DNA from: Bradyrhizobiaceae bacterium
Lineage (GTDB): Bacteria > Pseudomonadota > Alphaproteobacteria > Rhizobiales > Xanthobacteraceae
Reading direction: 5' to 3'
Length of the DNA stretch: 39,203 nt
Assembly (NCBI GenBank): GCA_003963435.1
Contig: RXJC01000518.1
Span: 1 to 39,203, forward strand
Positions 14,607 to 24,121 of this stretch are shown here, in pieces (positions within the stretch are counted from its first letter, which is position 1; every line of letters starts with the position of its first letter). Both the position numbers and the translations under genes were made by a program. The notes beneath the pieces were generated by a model. It was given only the letters and a program-made list of their open reading frames with translations, was not told the origin of the DNA and searched no databases.

Positions 14607-15308
14607 ATGAAAGCCGCCATCCTCGTCTTTCCCGGAATCAACCGTGAGCGCGACATGGCGCGTGCCTTGAGGCTGATCTCCGGCAGCGAGCCTGCGATGG
14701 TCTGGCATGCCGAGACCTCGCTGCCCGCGGGCACCGACCTCGTGGTGGTGCCGGGCGGCTTCTCCTACGGCGACTATTTGCGCTGTGGTGCCATCGCGGC
14801 ACGTGCGCCGGTGATGGATGCGGTGCGCGACTATGCGGCCAAGGGCGGCCTCGTGCTCGGCGTCTGCAACGGTTTTCAGATCCTGTGCGAGTCCGGCCTG
14901 CTGCCGGGCGTCCTGATGCGCAACGCGCGGCTGAAGTTCATCTGTCACGACGTGCATCTGCGCGTGGAGCGTTCCGACACCCCCTTCACCCGCGGCTACA
15001 ATGCCGGGCAGGTGATCCGCGTGCCGGTCGCCCATGGCGAAGGCAATTACGAGGCGGATGAGGAGACCATCAAGCGGCTGGAAGGCGACGGGCGGGTGCT
15101 CTATCGCTACTGCTCCGCCACCGGCGAAGTCGATGAAGCGCACAACATCAACGGCGCTGCGCATTCCATCGCCGGCATCGTCAACGACAAGGGCAACGTG
15201 CTCGGCATGATGCCGCATCCTGAAAACCACGTCGAAGACATCATGGGCTGCACCGACGGTCGCGGCCTGTTCGCCGGCCTCGTCCAGCATCTGGAAAAGG
15301 CGGCGTGA
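14607..15308 (+). CDS. purQ: FGAM synthase glutaminase subunit PurQ
   Basis: A 233-residue class I glutamine amidotransferase that supplies ammonia to PurL within the PurLQS complex. The nucleophile is Cys87 in GVCNGFQ; His204 and Glu206 of MMPHPENH complete the triad. The N-terminus [20 protein letters not shown] and the oxyanion region [17 protein letters not shown] are typical. The GAGD/GAGS-like ATG context has no strong Shine-Dalgarno sequence, but the family N-terminus fixes the start. It stands alone on the plus strand between corA and the DMT exporter (both minus) and needs its own promoter in the roughly 165 bases upstream. Confidence 0.96.
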   Translation: MKAAILVFPGINRERDMARALRLISGSEPAMVWHAETSLPAGTDLVVVPGGFSYGDYLRCGAIAARAPVMDAVRDYAAKGGLVLGVCNGFQILCESGLLPGVLMRNARLKFICHDVHLRVERSDTPFTRGYNAGQVIRVPVAHGEGNYEADEETIKRLEGDGRVLYRYCSATGEVDEAHNINGAAHSIAGIVNDKGNVLGMMPHPENHVEDIMGCTDGRGLFAGLVQHLEKAA

Positions 15309-15350
15309 TCTCGTCCGCCGCGCCTGCGGCGATGTCACTCGCGACGACCG

Positions 15351-16334
15351 TCAAGTAGCTGCCGTCCTGCGCTGCCGCCACTTCAGCCGCTCCGCCGGCA
15401 CCGTCATCGCCGCAACACCCGCCATCACCAGCAGCAGCCCCAACGCGAGGTTCGACGGCACGCTCTCGTCGAGCAGCAGCACGGAGAGGCCGACGCCGAT
15501 CGGAATGCGCAAATAGCCTTGCGCGTTCGTGGTCAGGGTGCCGAGCCGGCCGAGGCAGACGTAGAACAGCATCAGGCCGAGCGCGCTCGACACGATGCCC
15601 ATGACGACCGTGGCGACGATCGCCGTCGGCGTCGGCTGCAGCGTCCAGGGCTGGTCGATGATCAGCGAGGGCGGCAGCAGGATGAGCCCGCCGAACAGCA
15701 GCGAGCCGGCCGCCACCACCATCGGATCGTATTCGGAGAGGCGCAGGCCGAAGATGGTCGCGCAGGCAAACGAGATGGTGGCGAGCAGGATCGCGATCTC
15801 CGCCACGATCTCGCTGCCAAGGCCGTGCAGCGCATCGAGGCCGACGATGAGAACCGTGCCGGCAAGGCCGAGCACCGCACCGGCGAGCTTGAGCAGCGTC
15901 GCCGGCTCATGCCGCGTGATCAGCGAGGTGATCAGGAAGGCGAAGATCGGCGTCGTCGAGGCCAGCACCACCGTGTTCGACGCCGGCACATATTGCTGCG
16001 ACCAGGTGATGATCAGGAACGGGAAGGTCGAGTTGATCAATTGCTGGGTGGCGAACAGCTTCCAGGCCTTGGCATCGGTCGGAATCCTGACCCCGCGCAT
16101 CCACAGGATCGCGAACAGGAAGGCGGCTGCGATCAGCGAGCGTGCCGAGATGAAGGTGATGGGCGGGACGGTGGGAAGCGCGAGCTTGGCCAGCGGATAG
16201 GTCGAGCTCCAGCAGCAGGCGAGCGCGAGCAGCAGGGCATAATCGCGCCAGTTGCGCGCACCGGTGGCGATGGATGGCAACGGCGTTGATGCGGACGCCG
16301 TCGTGCGACCCGCCTCCGATGTGCTCTGCGGCAC
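15351..16334 (-). CDS. EamA/DMT-superfamily transporter
   Basis: A 327-residue inner-membrane protein with about ten hydrophobic helices in two EamA repeats. The first repeat begins YALLLALACCWSSTYPLAKLAL and the second IVAEIAILLATISFACATIFGL. It belongs to the drug/metabolite transporter superfamily (RhaT/EamA), which mostly exports amino acids or metabolites. The first 28 residues are a polar Ser/Thr-rich tail. The start is GTG at 16332-16334, with CAGGA five bases upstream. The thioesterase gene begins 556 bases further upstream on the same strand and ends 76 bases before this start, so the two may be co-transcribed. The substrate cannot be predicted. Confidence 0.9.
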   Translation of the reverse strand: MPQSTSEAGRTTASASTPLPSIATGARNWRDYALLLALACCWSSTYPLAKLALPTVPPITFISARSLIAAAFLFAILWMRGVRIPTDAKAWKLFATQQLINSTFPFLIITWSQQYVPASNTVVLASTTPIFAFLITSLITRHEPATLLKLAGAVLGLAGTVLIVGLDALHGLGSEIVAEIAILLATISFACATIFGLRLSEYDPMVVAAGSLLFGGLILLPPSLIIDQPWTLQPTPTAIVATVVMGIVSSALGLMLFYVCLGRLGTLTTNAQGYLRIPIGVGLSVLLLDESVPSNLALGLLLVMAGVAAMTVPAERLKWRQRRTAAT

Positions 16335-16410
16335 CTTGTTCCTGCTCCCCGGCGCAAAAGCGCTTGGCGGGAAGTCTGGGCGAGGGCGCGCGAAAAGGGA
16401 AGGCGCCGAG

Positions 16411-16890
16411 CTATGCGTTTGGCTGAGGGAGCGCCTTCCGCTTCATCCGCTTGATCGTGCCGGAAAAGGTCAGCAGCACCCGGTCGGCGGACATCATCTT
16501 GCCGCGCAGGAAGATCAGCGAGCCGCCGGCGCGGGTGACCTCGCCGCTGCATTCGATCAGCTCGCCCTCGCGTGCCGCGTCGAGGAATTCGCAGGCAAAG
16601 TTGGTCGTCACCGCCCGGCTGTCCAGGACATGGGTGGCGATCGCGAACAGGGAGTAGTCGGCGAAGGCCATGTAGCAGCCGCCATGGACGTTGCCGGAGC
16701 CATTGAGGTGCTTCTTTTCGACCCGGAAGGCGCAGCGGACGCTGCCGTCGGCCTCGATCCGGTGCCAGAAGGGGCCGACATGGGCCTCGAAACTGTCGCG
16801 AATCCAGGTCCGCCAGCCCACGAATTCGCCCTCGGTGGCGATGTGGAGGTCGGGACGGCGGGGCGGGGGCGCTTTGGTCAATTCGTGCAA
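16411..16890 (-). CDS. PaaI-like hotdog thioesterase
   Basis: A 159-residue hotdog-fold protein of the PaaI/YbgC type, which hydrolyses acyl-CoA thioesters. The core NVHGGCYMAFADYSLFAIA has the HGG motif (69-71) at the start of the central helix and Asp78 as likely catalytic base. The strands VTTNFACEFLDAAREGELIECSG then complete the fold. The C-terminus is basic (IKRMKRKALP). No ATG fits: the reading begins with TTG at 16888-16890, with AAGG about nine bases upstream. It is divergent from purL and upstream of the DMT exporter on the same strand. The acyl group is unknown. Confidence 0.85.
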   Translation of the reverse strand: MHELTKAPPPRRPDLHIATEGEFVGWRTWIRDSFEAHVGPFWHRIEADGSVRCAFRVEKKHLNGSGNVHGGCYMAFADYSLFAIATHVLDSRAVTTNFACEFLDAAREGELIECSGEVTRAGGSLIFLRGKMMSADRVLLTFSGTIKRMKRKALPQPNA

Positions 16891-17074
16891 GGAAATGGGC
16901 CTTCAATTGCGGGTCTTGAGCCCTTAAATCCGATCTGTCCGCGCCGTGCAATTCCTGTTCCCGCCGTCCCCGCCTGCAAAACATGGGACAGCGGGAAAAT
17001 GCGCCATAAAGGGCTTTTCGCGAGCCCCGGATGTTCCTAAGAACGGCCAAACCGCCGCCGAAAGCCCCGAATCC

Positions 17075-19285
17075 ATGAAGAATGAACCCAAGATCACCCC
17101 CGAACTGGTTGCCGCCCACGGGCTCAAGCCCGACGAATACGAGCGCATCCTGAAGCTGATCGGGCGGGAGCCGACCTTTACCGAGCTCGGCATCTTCTCG
17201 GCGATGTGGAACGAGCACTGCTCGTATAAATCCTCCCGCATCCATCTGAAGGGTCTGCCGACCAAGGCGCCCTGGGTGATCCAGGGCCCAGGCGAGAACG
17301 CCGGCGTGATCGACATCGGCGATGGCCAGGCCGTGGTCTTCAAGATGGAGAGCCACAACCATCCGAGCTACATCGAGCCGTATCAGGGGGCGACGACCGG
17401 CGTCGGCGGCATTTTGCGCGACGTCTTCACCATGGGCGCGCGCCCGATCGCCTGCCTCAATGCGCTGAGCTTCGGCGCGCCCGAGCATGCCAAGACGCGG
17501 CACCTCGTCTCCGGCGTCGTTGCCGGCGTCGGCGGCTACGGCAATTCCTTCGGCGTGCCGACGGTCGGCGGCCAGGTCCGCTTCCACACCCGCTATGACG
17601 GCAATATCCTTGTCAACGCGATGGCGGTGGGCCTCGCCGATGCCGACAAGATCTTCTATGCGGCGGCCTCCGGCGTGAACATGCCGATCGTCTATTTGGG
17701 CTCCAAGACCGGCCGCGACGGCATCCACGGCGCCTCGATGGCCTCGGCCGAGTTCGACGACAAGTCGGAGGAGAAGCGCCCGACCGTGCAGGTCGGCGAT
17801 CCCTTTGCGGAAAAGCTGCTGCTGGAAGCCTGCCTCGAGATCATGGAGAAGGGTTGCGTCATCGCGATCCAGGACATGGGCGCGGCTGGCCTGACCTGCT
17901 CGGCGGTGGAAATGGGCGCCAAGGGCGACCTCGGCGTCGATCTCGATCTCGACGCGGTGCCGACCCGCGAGACCGGCATGAGCGCCTACGAGATGATGCT
18001 CTCGGAAAGCCAGGAGCGCATGCTCATGGTGCTCAAGCCCGAGAAGGAAAAGGAAGCCGAGGCGATCTTCAAGAAGTGGGGCCTCGACTTCGCCGTGGTT
18101 GGCTACACCACGCCGAGCAAGCGCTTCGTGGTCAAGCATGGCGGCGACGTCATGGCCGATCTGCCGATCAAGGAGCTCGGCGACGAGGCGCCGCTGTACG
18201 ACCGCCCGCATGTCGCCTCCGCCGCGCTGCCGGTCGTGCACGCCCGCGACGTGCCGGCGCCGATGGCGCTCGGTGCCGCGCTGGAGAAGCTGATCGGCAC
18301 GCCCGACATGTGCTCCAAGCGTTGGGTCTGGGAACAATACGACCACGTCATCCTCGGCAACACCATGCAGCGTCCTGGCGGCGATGCCGCCGTGGTGCGC
18401 GTGCAGGACGGGCCGAAGGGGCTGGCGCTGACCGTCGACGTTACGCCCCGCTATTGCGAGGCCGATCCGTTCGAGGGCGGCAAGCAGGCTGTCGCGGAAG
18501 CCTGGCGCAACATCACCGCGGTCGGCGGCAAGCCGCTCGCGATCACTGACAATCTCAATTTCGGCAACCCTGAACGTCCCGAGATCATGGGCCAGTTCGT
18601 CGGCTGCCTGAAGGGCATCTCGGAAGCCTGCCGCACGCTCGACTTCCCGGTCGTGTCCGGCAACGTCTCGCTCTACAATGAGACCAACGGCCGCGCGATC
18701 CTGCCGACGCCCTCGATCGGCGGCGTCGGCCTGCTCGACGATTTCACCAAGTCGGCCTCGCTGGCCTTCAAGGCCGAGGGCGAAGCGATCCTGCTGGTCG
18801 GCGAGACCCATGGCTGGCTCGGCCAATCGGTGTACCTGCGCGACATCTGCGGCCGCGAGGAGGGCGCGCCGCCGCCGGTCGATCTCGCCGCCGAGAAGCG
18901 CAACGGCGATTGCGTGCGCGGCATGATCCATGCGGGCACCGCGACCGCCGTGCACGATCTCTCCGACGGCGGCCTGTTGATCGCGCTGGCCGAGATGGCG
19001 ATGGCCGGCGGCATCGGCGCCAAGCTCCTGGCGGCGCCGACCTCGCTGGTCTCGCAGGCCTATTGGTTCGGCGAGGACCAGGCGCGCTATCTCGTCACCG
19101 TGCCGGAAGCCGAAGCCGGCCGCGTGCTGGCCAAGATGCGCGGCTGCGAGGTCCCCTGCGTGCGCATCGGCACCACCGGTGGCGATGCCATTGCGATCGC
19201 GGGCGAGGCGCCGGTTGCGATCGATGCTCTGCGGACGTCGTTCGAGCGCTGGCTGCCCGAATATATGGGCGGCAAGGCGGCGTGA
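17075..19285 (+). CDS. purL: FGAM synthase large subunit PurL
   Basis: A 736-residue small-type PurL. It converts FGAR to FGAM with ATP and the ammonia delivered by PurQ, and needs PurS. It begins [20 protein letters not shown] and includes [34 protein letters not shown] (catalytic and ATP region), [12 protein letters not shown] and [12 protein letters not shown]. The two AIRS-like halves are complete to the C-terminus [11 protein letters not shown]. The start is the ATG at 17075, matching the family; a reading from 16946 adds 43 residues of non-conserved sequence. The upstream region is shared with the divergent thioesterase gene. Codon use is uniform along the gene. Confidence 0.97.
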   Translation: MKNEPKITPELVAAHGLKPDEYERILKLIGREPTFTELGIFSAMWNEHCSYKSSRIHLKGLPTKAPWVIQGPGENAGVIDIGDGQAVVFKMESHNHPSYIEPYQGATTGVGGILRDVFTMGARPIACLNALSFGAPEHAKTRHLVSGVVAGVGGYGNSFGVPTVGGQVRFHTRYDGNILVNAMAVGLADADKIFYAAASGVNMPIVYLGSKTGRDGIHGASMASAEFDDKSEEKRPTVQVGDPFAEKLLLEACLEIMEKGCVIAIQDMGAAGLTCSAVEMGAKGDLGVDLDLDAVPTRETGMSAYEMMLSESQERMLMVLKPEKEKEAEAIFKKWGLDFAVVGYTTPSKRFVVKHGGDVMADLPIKELGDEAPLYDRPHVASAALPVVHARDVPAPMALGAALEKLIGTPDMCSKRWVWEQYDHVILGNTMQRPGGDAAVVRVQDGPKGLALTVDVTPRYCEADPFEGGKQAVAEAWRNITAVGGKPLAITDNLNFGNPERPEIMGQFVGCLKGISEACRTLDFPVVSGNVSLYNETNGRAILPTPSIGGVGLLDDFTKSASLAFKAEGEAILLVGETHGWLGQSVYLRDICGREEGAPPPVDLAAEKRNGDCVRGMIHAGTATAVHDLSDGGLLIALAEMAMAGGIGAKLLAAPTSLVSQAYWFGEDQARYLVTVPEAEAGRVLAKMRGCEVPCVRIGTTGGDAIAIAGEAPVAIDALRTSFERWLPEYMGGKAA

Positions 19286-19296
19286 GGCGCTCCTCA

Positions 19297-19381
19297 GTCA
19301 TTGCGAGCGCAGCGAAGCAATCCAGACTGTCTCCGCGGAGGGATTCTGGATTGCTTCTTCGCAAGGGCTCCTCGCAATGAC
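19297..19381. repeat. Palindromic repeat, family C (GTCATTGCGAGC...)
   Basis: Outer arms GTCATTGCGAGC and the complementary GCTCCTCGCAATGAC, with inner GCAATCCAGA / TCTGGATTGC. It lies between the ends of purL (plus) and the acyltransferase gene (minus) and is a likely bidirectional terminator. Confidence 0.8.
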
Positions 19382-19400
19382 ACGTGGAGAGACTTCGGCC

Positions 19401-20588
19401 TCACAACACGTGCGACGCGCCCGGAATCTTCCGCAAGGCCGCCGTCAGGCCCCAGCTCAGGATCACCGTGAGCACGAAGCCGATCGCCGCTTTCACGATC
19501 GCCGGCAGGCTGTAGTCGAACAGCCAATACTGGATCCACAGCGCGATCGGATAGTGCACCAGGAAGATGCCGTAGGCATCGGCCTGCATGCGGTCGAGCA
19601 GGTTCGGCCCCGGCGATTTGTCATGCAGGAAGAAGGCGAGGATCGCGAGCAGGATCGAGGCCGAGAACAGCACCAGGAACGTGCCGTAGAACACGTGATA
19701 CCAGTGCGGCAGCGGATCGGGATTGCCGAGGATTTCGCGCTTGATGTAGATCATGCACCACATCAGGCAGTACGGCACCAGCGTGATCATCACCCAAGAC
19801 CAGCGGCTCTTGGGCAATTGGCCGTCGGCGCCGAGGATGCCGCGATCGAAATTTGCCGAACCGACGCTGGCGCCGATGAAGAAGTAGCTGAAGTAGAGCA
19901 GGATGCGGCTCGCCTGCACCGAGAACGGCCCGAACTCGAACCATTTGTGGGCGCCGAAATAGACCAGCGCGGGCACGTAGACGAGCACGCTCACTCCGGC
20001 GAGCATCAGCCAGAACACGGCCGGCTGCTCGAAGCTGCGCAGCGAGACGCGGTTGCCGGGATCGACCAGATGCGCCGAGACCCGGTAGAGCAGGCTTGCG
20101 GTGAGGTCGAACGCCAGCAGCACCCAGACGAACCAGATCGGGCCGCTCGGCCACGGACCCGCCGTCACCGTCTTCCACCAGAACGCAGCGAAGGTCAGCT
20201 CAGGCTCGGCTCGTAGCGCGATGGCGTAATAGGCGAGCGGGATGACGGTGAAGGCGGCAATCGCGAAAGGCAGCCCGAGCCGCAGCAGGCGGTCGCGCAC
20301 GAAGACCTGTGGCGCCTTGCGCGCGATGCCGGGCCAGGTGAACAGGCCCGACAGGAAGAAGAACATCGCCATGAAGAAGCTGTCGGTGGCGAGCACGATC
20401 ATGTCGAAGCCGGCAAAGGAGGCCGGATCGGTGTGACCGAAATGCGTATAGGGGATCACCGCATGATGCAGCAGAACCACCAGCGTCAGAAAGGTGCGGG
20501 CGCGATCGAGCGACAGATTGCGCGCCTTGCTCCTGGGCGCGGCGTGCGCTTCCGCGCCGATCGTCGCTGAATGTGACATCGTGGTCAT
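19401..20588 (-). CDS. Acyltransferase-3 family membrane protein
   Basis: A 395-residue integral membrane protein of the acyltransferase_3 (OafA/NodX/OpgC-like) family. The first segment contains NLSLDRARTFLTLVVLLHHAVIP, with the His pair of the family active site. About ten hydrophobic helices follow, including MAMFFFLSGLFTW, PIWFVWVLLAFDL and AYGIFLVHYPIALWIQYWL. Members move acetyl or succinyl groups onto surface glycans or other exported molecules. The start is the ATG at 20586-20588; a second ATG three codons on is possible. No glycan genes lie nearby, so the acceptor is unknown. It is divergent from the DUF1328 gene. Confidence 0.88.
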   Translation of the reverse strand: MTTMSHSATIGAEAHAAPRSKARNLSLDRARTFLTLVVLLHHAVIPYTHFGHTDPASFAGFDMIVLATDSFFMAMFFFLSGLFTWPGIARKAPQVFVRDRLLRLGLPFAIAAFTVIPLAYYAIALRAEPELTFAAFWWKTVTAGPWPSGPIWFVWVLLAFDLTASLLYRVSAHLVDPGNRVSLRSFEQPAVFWLMLAGVSVLVYVPALVYFGAHKWFEFGPFSVQASRILLYFSYFFIGASVGSANFDRGILGADGQLPKSRWSWVMITLVPYCLMWCMIYIKREILGNPDPLPHWYHVFYGTFLVLFSASILLAILAFFLHDKSPGPNLLDRMQADAYGIFLVHYPIALWIQYWLFDYSLPAIVKAAIGFVLTVILSWGLTAALRKIPGASHVL

Positions 20589-20630
20589 GGCCGCCCCGCG
20601 CTCCCTGCTCCCGGCGGGACTGTGCCGCCG

Positions 20631-20655
20631 GGAACCGGATTGAGCAAGCCTCGTT
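20631..20655 (+). promoter_or_regulatory. EcfG-type (general stress) promoter candidate
   Basis: GGAAC (20631-20635) and CGTT (20652-20655) are separated by exactly 16 bases. This matches the alphaproteobacterial EcfG consensus GGAAC-N16/17-CGTT. It would give a leader of roughly 100 bases before the DUF1328 start at 20769. Confidence 0.6.
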
Positions 20656-20768
20656 TGAGCCGGTCTACAGGTGAGACGAGGATTTGGAACCAGTTCCGCG
20701 CGACGAAGTTAGCGTTCCCGAAAAGGGCGTGAGGGCCGCGCGCGAGCGGCACCAATTCGGAGCTGGCG

Positions 20769-20942
20769 ATGACAATCCTGAAATGGGCGCTGATCTTCCT
20801 GCTGATCTCGATCGTGGCCGGCGTGCTCGGCTTCACCGGCATCTCGGCCGCCTCCGCCGACGTCGCCCGCTTCCTGTTCTACGTGTTCGTGGTGATCTTC
20901 CTGGTCCTGCTGATACTGGGGCTCACGATCTTCAGGGCGTAG
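20769..20942 (+). CDS. DUF1328 (YtjA-family) small membrane protein
   Basis: A 57-residue protein of two hydrophobic helices with a short polar turn: [20 protein letters not shown], then [19 protein letters not shown], then [15 protein letters not shown]. This is the DUF1328/YtjA pattern, typical in length and in its FTGI(S/A)A turn. The family is widespread in proteobacteria, has no defined biochemical role and is often stress-induced. The ATG follows GGAGCTGGCG. The EcfG-like promoter upstream supports a general-stress role here. It is convergent with the DUF427 gene. Confidence 0.9.
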   Translation: MTILKWALIFLLISIVAGVLGFTGISAASADVARFLFYVFVVIFLVLLILGLTIFRA

Positions 20943-20968
20943 GTCCGGGCTATGCCAGCACTCTCAGT

Positions 20969-21060
20969 CGTCATGCCCGGGCTTGTCCCGGGCATCCACG
21001 AACGTTCTGATCATGGGTGGCCAAGAACGTGGATGGCCGGGACGAGGCCCGGCCATGACG
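20969..21060. repeat. Palindromic repeat, family D (CGTCATGCCCGGGC...)
   Basis: Outer arms CGTCATGCCCGGGCTTGTCCCGG and CCGGGACGAGGCCCGGCCATGACG, with inner CATCCACG-AACGTTC and its partner GAACGTGGATG. It lies between the ends of the DUF1328 gene (plus) and the DUF427 gene (minus), consistent with a shared terminator. Confidence 0.8.
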
Positions 21061-21079
21061 GAAAGACCCGTGTCGGTCT

Positions 21080-21439
21080 CTATCCCACTTCTTCGATCTT
21101 CACCTTGTCCGGATAGAAGGCCAGATGGCCGGAAATCTCGGCCATCGCGGGGAAGGGCGTCTCATAGGTCCAGATCGCGTTGTCGAGCGTCTTGCCGTCG
21201 GCCTTGACGCTGTAATAGCTCGCGTCGCCCTTGTAGGGGCAATGGGTGGTGCGCTCGGTGCGCTCCAGCAGGGACATGTTGGCGTCCTCCCGCGGCACAT
21301 ATTGCACCGCCGGATATTTGGCCTCCTTCAGCGTCAGCGCCTTGGCGGTCTCGGCGATCACGATGTCGCCCGCAGTCACACGGACACGGCGGGGATTGGG
21401 GGTGATGGTGATGGGGTGGTCGGGCCCTGGAAGCTTCAT
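21080..21439 (-). CDS. DUF427 domain protein
   Basis: A 119-residue single-domain DUF427 protein: KLPGPDHPITITPNPRRVRV, then AETAKALTLKEAKYPAVQYVPREDA, then RTERTTHCPYKGDASYYSV. This is the conserved HCPYKG(D/E)A motif of the family, a small beta-tent fold of unknown role. The start is the ATG at 21437-21439, which matches the family N-terminus; a longer reading adds 23 basic residues with no support. It is monocistronic and divergent from bolA across 177 bases. The function is unknown. Confidence 0.88.
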   Translation of the reverse strand: MKLPGPDHPITITPNPRRVRVTAGDIVIAETAKALTLKEAKYPAVQYVPREDANMSLLERTERTTHCPYKGDASYYSVKADGKTLDNAIWTYETPFPAMAEISGHLAFYPDKVKIEEVG

Positions 21440-21616
21440 GATTTCACGCCTTTTCGATCGATCTGTCTTGCGCGGCACTTTGTCGTGCCTTTCTCCCGCT
21501 GGGATCAAGGATATAGTGCCGGAATGCGTGACGCAGAAGGCCGTTCACGCTAAGTTTGCCTCCGCTGGCGAGGGGACCGCCGGCACCGATTCGAGACCAG
21601 AAGGAGCAAGACCCGA

Positions 21617-21853
21617 ATGCCCATGGACGCCCACGATATCGAGGCGATGATCAAGGCAGCGATCCCCGATGCCGAGGTGACCATCCGTGACCTCGCCGGC
21701 GACGGCGATCACTATGCCGCGACCGTGATCTCGGAATCCTTCCGCGGCAAGTCCCGCGTCCAGCAGCACCAGATCGTCTATCAGTCCCTGCGCGGCCAGA
21801 TGGGCGGCGTCCTGCACGCCCTGGCGCTGCAAACCGGGGTACCTGGGTCCTAG
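21617..21853 (+). CDS. BolA family protein
   Basis: A 78-residue BolA/YrbA-like protein: DAHDIEAMIKAAIPDAEVTI, then GDHYAATVISESFRGKSRVQQHQIVYQSL. It includes the conserved His of the BolA class II KH-like fold (QHQIVYQ). BolA proteins form [2Fe-2S]-bridged heterodimers with monothiol CGFS glutaredoxins and help iron-sulfur trafficking. The partner, GrxD, is encoded 3.8 kb downstream rather than next to it. AAGGAG lies about 11 bases before the ATG. ltrA follows after 33 bases, so the two are probably co-transcribed. Confidence 0.92.
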   Translation: MPMDAHDIEAMIKAAIPDAEVTIRDLAGDGDHYAATVISESFRGKSRVQQHQIVYQSLRGQMGGVLHALALQTGVPGS

Positions 21854-21886
21854 AGGGATCGCACCTGGCCTGACCAGCGGGGGACG

Positions 21887-23083
21887 ATGATGGCTGCGGA
21901 CAATCCGCGCGGAGCGATGTTTCGCGTCATCACGCCGAACCAGCACAGTCGCGTCACCAATGTCGAGCTGTTCTTCGACCTCGTCTTCGTCTTTGCGGTC
22001 ACGCAGGTTTCCCACACGCTGCTGCACCATTTTACGCCGCTCGGTGCCGTGCACGTCACGATGCTGTTTCTCGCGGTGTGGTGGGTGTGGGTCTACACGG
22101 CCTGGGTCACCAACTGGCTCAATCCCGAGCTGACGCCGGTCCGCATCCTGCTCTTCCTGATGATGCTGGGCGGCCTCGTGCTGTCGACGACGATCCCGAC
22201 CGCGTTCGAGGCGCGGGGCCTGTGGTTCGCCATCGCCTACGCGGCCATGCAAGTCGGACGCACCGCATTCTGGCTGCTCGCGACGCCGGCGCACCGGACG
22301 GCGGTGCGGCACAATGCGATCCGCATCCTGGTCTGGCTCTCCGTGTCCGCGGTGTTCTGGATTCTCGGCGGCCTCGCCCATGACGAGGCGCGGCTATGGT
22401 TCTGGATCGCGGCGCTGACGATCGAATACATCTCGCCCGCGGCGCGCTTCTGGGTCCCCAAGCTCGGCTTCTCCTCGGTCGAGGCCTGGGCGGTCGAGGG
22501 CGGCCACATGGCCGAGCGCTGCTCGCTCTTCGTCATCATCGCGCTCGGCGAGGCGGTCGTCGTCAACGGCGCAACCTTTGCCGAGCTGGAATGGACCGCG
22601 AGCAATATCCTCGCCTTCGTCTCGGCGCTGGTCGGCAGCATCGCGATGTGGTGGGTCTATTTCCACAAGGGCGCGGAAGCCGGCTCCGAGCGCATCTCGA
22701 AGTCCACCGAATCCGGTCGCCTGGCGCGGCTCGCCTATACCTATCTGCACATGCCGATCATCGCCGGCATCATCCTGACCGCGGTCTCGGACGAGCTGGT
22801 GCTGAAGCATCCGACCGGGCATTCCGATGTGCGTACCATCGTCAGCACGATCGGCGGGCCGCTGGTGTTCCTCGTCGGCACCATCCTGTTCAAGCACTCG
22901 ATCCGCGGCTTCCTGCAGCTCTCCCACGGCATCGGCATCATTCTGCTGCTGGCGCTGTGGTGGTTCGCCGCCGACCTCTCGCCGCTCTGGCTGTCGGTGG
23001 CGACCAGCGCGATCATGATCGTGGTGGCGGTGTGGGAGTCGGTGTCGCTGGGGTCGGCAGCGGAGGAGGCCGAGGGGCATTGA
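21887..23083 (+). CDS. Low-temperature requirement protein A (LtrA) family
   Basis: A 398-residue multi-spanning membrane protein with about ten to twelve helices. It has the LtrA signature near the start (RVTNVELFFDLVFVFAVTQVSHTL) and the conserved AERCSLFVIIALGEAVVV in the middle. The family is named after a Listeria gene needed at low temperature; the molecular function is not established. It lies 33 bases after bolA and is convergent with egtD, whose end is 16 bases away. There is no obvious terminator in that short gap. The first two Met codons are adjacent; either could start. Confidence 0.88.
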   Translation: MMAADNPRGAMFRVITPNQHSRVTNVELFFDLVFVFAVTQVSHTLLHHFTPLGAVHVTMLFLAVWWVWVYTAWVTNWLNPELTPVRILLFLMMLGGLVLSTTIPTAFEARGLWFAIAYAAMQVGRTAFWLLATPAHRTAVRHNAIRILVWLSVSAVFWILGGLAHDEARLWFWIAALTIEYISPAARFWVPKLGFSSVEAWAVEGGHMAERCSLFVIIALGEAVVVNGATFAELEWTASNILAFVSALVGSIAMWWVYFHKGAEAGSERISKSTESGRLARLAYTYLHMPIIAGIILTAVSDELVLKHPTGHSDVRTIVSTIGGPLVFLVGTILFKHSIRGFLQLSHGIGIILLLALWWFAADLSPLWLSVATSAIMIVVAVWESVSLGSAAEEAEGH

Positions 23084-23099
23084 AACGCGGCTCGAGTGC

Positions 23100-24071
23100 C
23101 TACTCCGCAACCTCCAGCGCGTGCACCGAGAACATCTTCGCCGCATCCGTCCAGCTCTCGCGCACGTTCCAGCCGGCGCCTTGCGCCAGCGCCGCAAAAC
23201 GCTCGATGCTGTATTTGTAGCTGTTCTCGGTGTGGATGCTTTCGCCCGGCTTGAACGAGAAGCTGGTGCCGAGCAGGCGCACGGTCTGGCTCTTCTTGCT
23301 GATCAGGTGCATCTCGATCCGGTGCCGCTCGCGATTGTAGATCGCGCGATGGGTGAAGGCGGACAGGTCGAAATTGCCACCGAGCTCGCGGTTGATGCGC
23401 ACGAGGACATTGAGGTTGAAGCGCGCGGTGACGCCGGCGGCATCGTTGTAGGCGTCATGGAGCACGCGCTCGTCCTTCTCAAGGTCGGCGCCGATGATCA
23501 TCTGCGCACCCTTGCCGAGGATCTTGCGGGCGCTCTTCAGGAAGGCCTGGGCTTCATGCGGCTCGAAATTGCCGATGGTCGAACCCGGGAAGAAGCCGAC
23601 CTTGGGCAGGGACGCGACCTGCCTGGGCAGCTCGAACGGCGTGGTGAAGTCGGCGGCGACCGGGTAGATGTCGAGCAAGGGGAAATCCCGCTTCAGCCCG
23701 TTCGCCTGCGCCTTCAGGAAGTCGCCGGAGATGTCGACGGGCACATAGGCCGCGAATTTGCAATGGCTCAGCAGCAGGCGGACCTTGGTGGTCGCGCCGG
23801 CGCCGAACTCGACGAGGGCGGCGTGCTCGGGGATGATCTTCGCGATCTCGCTGCCGCGCTCCTTCAGGATCGCAAGCTCGGTCCGCGTCGGGTAATATTC
23901 CGGCAGCTTCGTGATCGCCTCGAACAGCTCCGATCCCGTCGCGTCATAAAAGTATTTCGGCGACAGCTTCTTGGGCTGTTGCGAGAGGTCCTCGATCGCC
24001 TCGCGGGCGAAGGCGGTGGTCTGCTCGTCGGGAAGATGGGCTTCGGCCAAAGCGCTGGCGTGCACATTCAT
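23100..24071 (-). CDS. egtD: L-histidine N-alpha-methyltransferase EgtD
   Basis: A 323-residue SAM-dependent methyltransferase that trimethylates histidine to hercynine, the first step of ergothioneine synthesis. It has KLSPKYFYDATGSELFEAI at 35-53, the SAM-binding turn EFGAGATTK (88-96), YYPTRTE just before it, FFPGSTIGNFEP in the middle and MHLISKKSQTV near the end. All are typical of EgtD, and the length fits. The start is the ATG at 24069-24071, with AGGAGA upstream. It is 50 bases downstream of egtB in the same operon. No egtA, egtC or egtE gene is in view. Confidence 0.95.
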   Translation of the reverse strand: MNVHASALAEAHLPDEQTTAFAREAIEDLSQQPKKLSPKYFYDATGSELFEAITKLPEYYPTRTELAILKERGSEIAKIIPEHAALVEFGAGATTKVRLLLSHCKFAAYVPVDISGDFLKAQANGLKRDFPLLDIYPVAADFTTPFELPRQVASLPKVGFFPGSTIGNFEPHEAQAFLKSARKILGKGAQMIIGADLEKDERVLHDAYNDAAGVTARFNLNVLVRINRELGGNFDLSAFTHRAIYNRERHRIEMHLISKKSQTVRLLGTSFSFKPGESIHTENSYKYSIERFAALAQGAGWNVRESWTDAAKMFSVHALEVAE

Positions 24072-24121
24072 GATACTCTCCTGAACGCGCTGTCCGGCGC
24101 GTATCTGTCGTCGGAAAAGGT

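Noticed and set aside
16133..18955. Very long minus-strand open frame (940 codons) antisense to purL
   Set aside because: It is a GC-rich mirror frame of purL, the DMT exporter and the thioesterase gene. It is His/Arg/Asp-rich with no domain, while purL on the plus strand is unmistakable.
20686..20716. Second GGAAC...CGTT pair upstream of the DUF1328 gene
   Set aside because: The spacer is 22 bases, outside the 16-17 required for EcfG.
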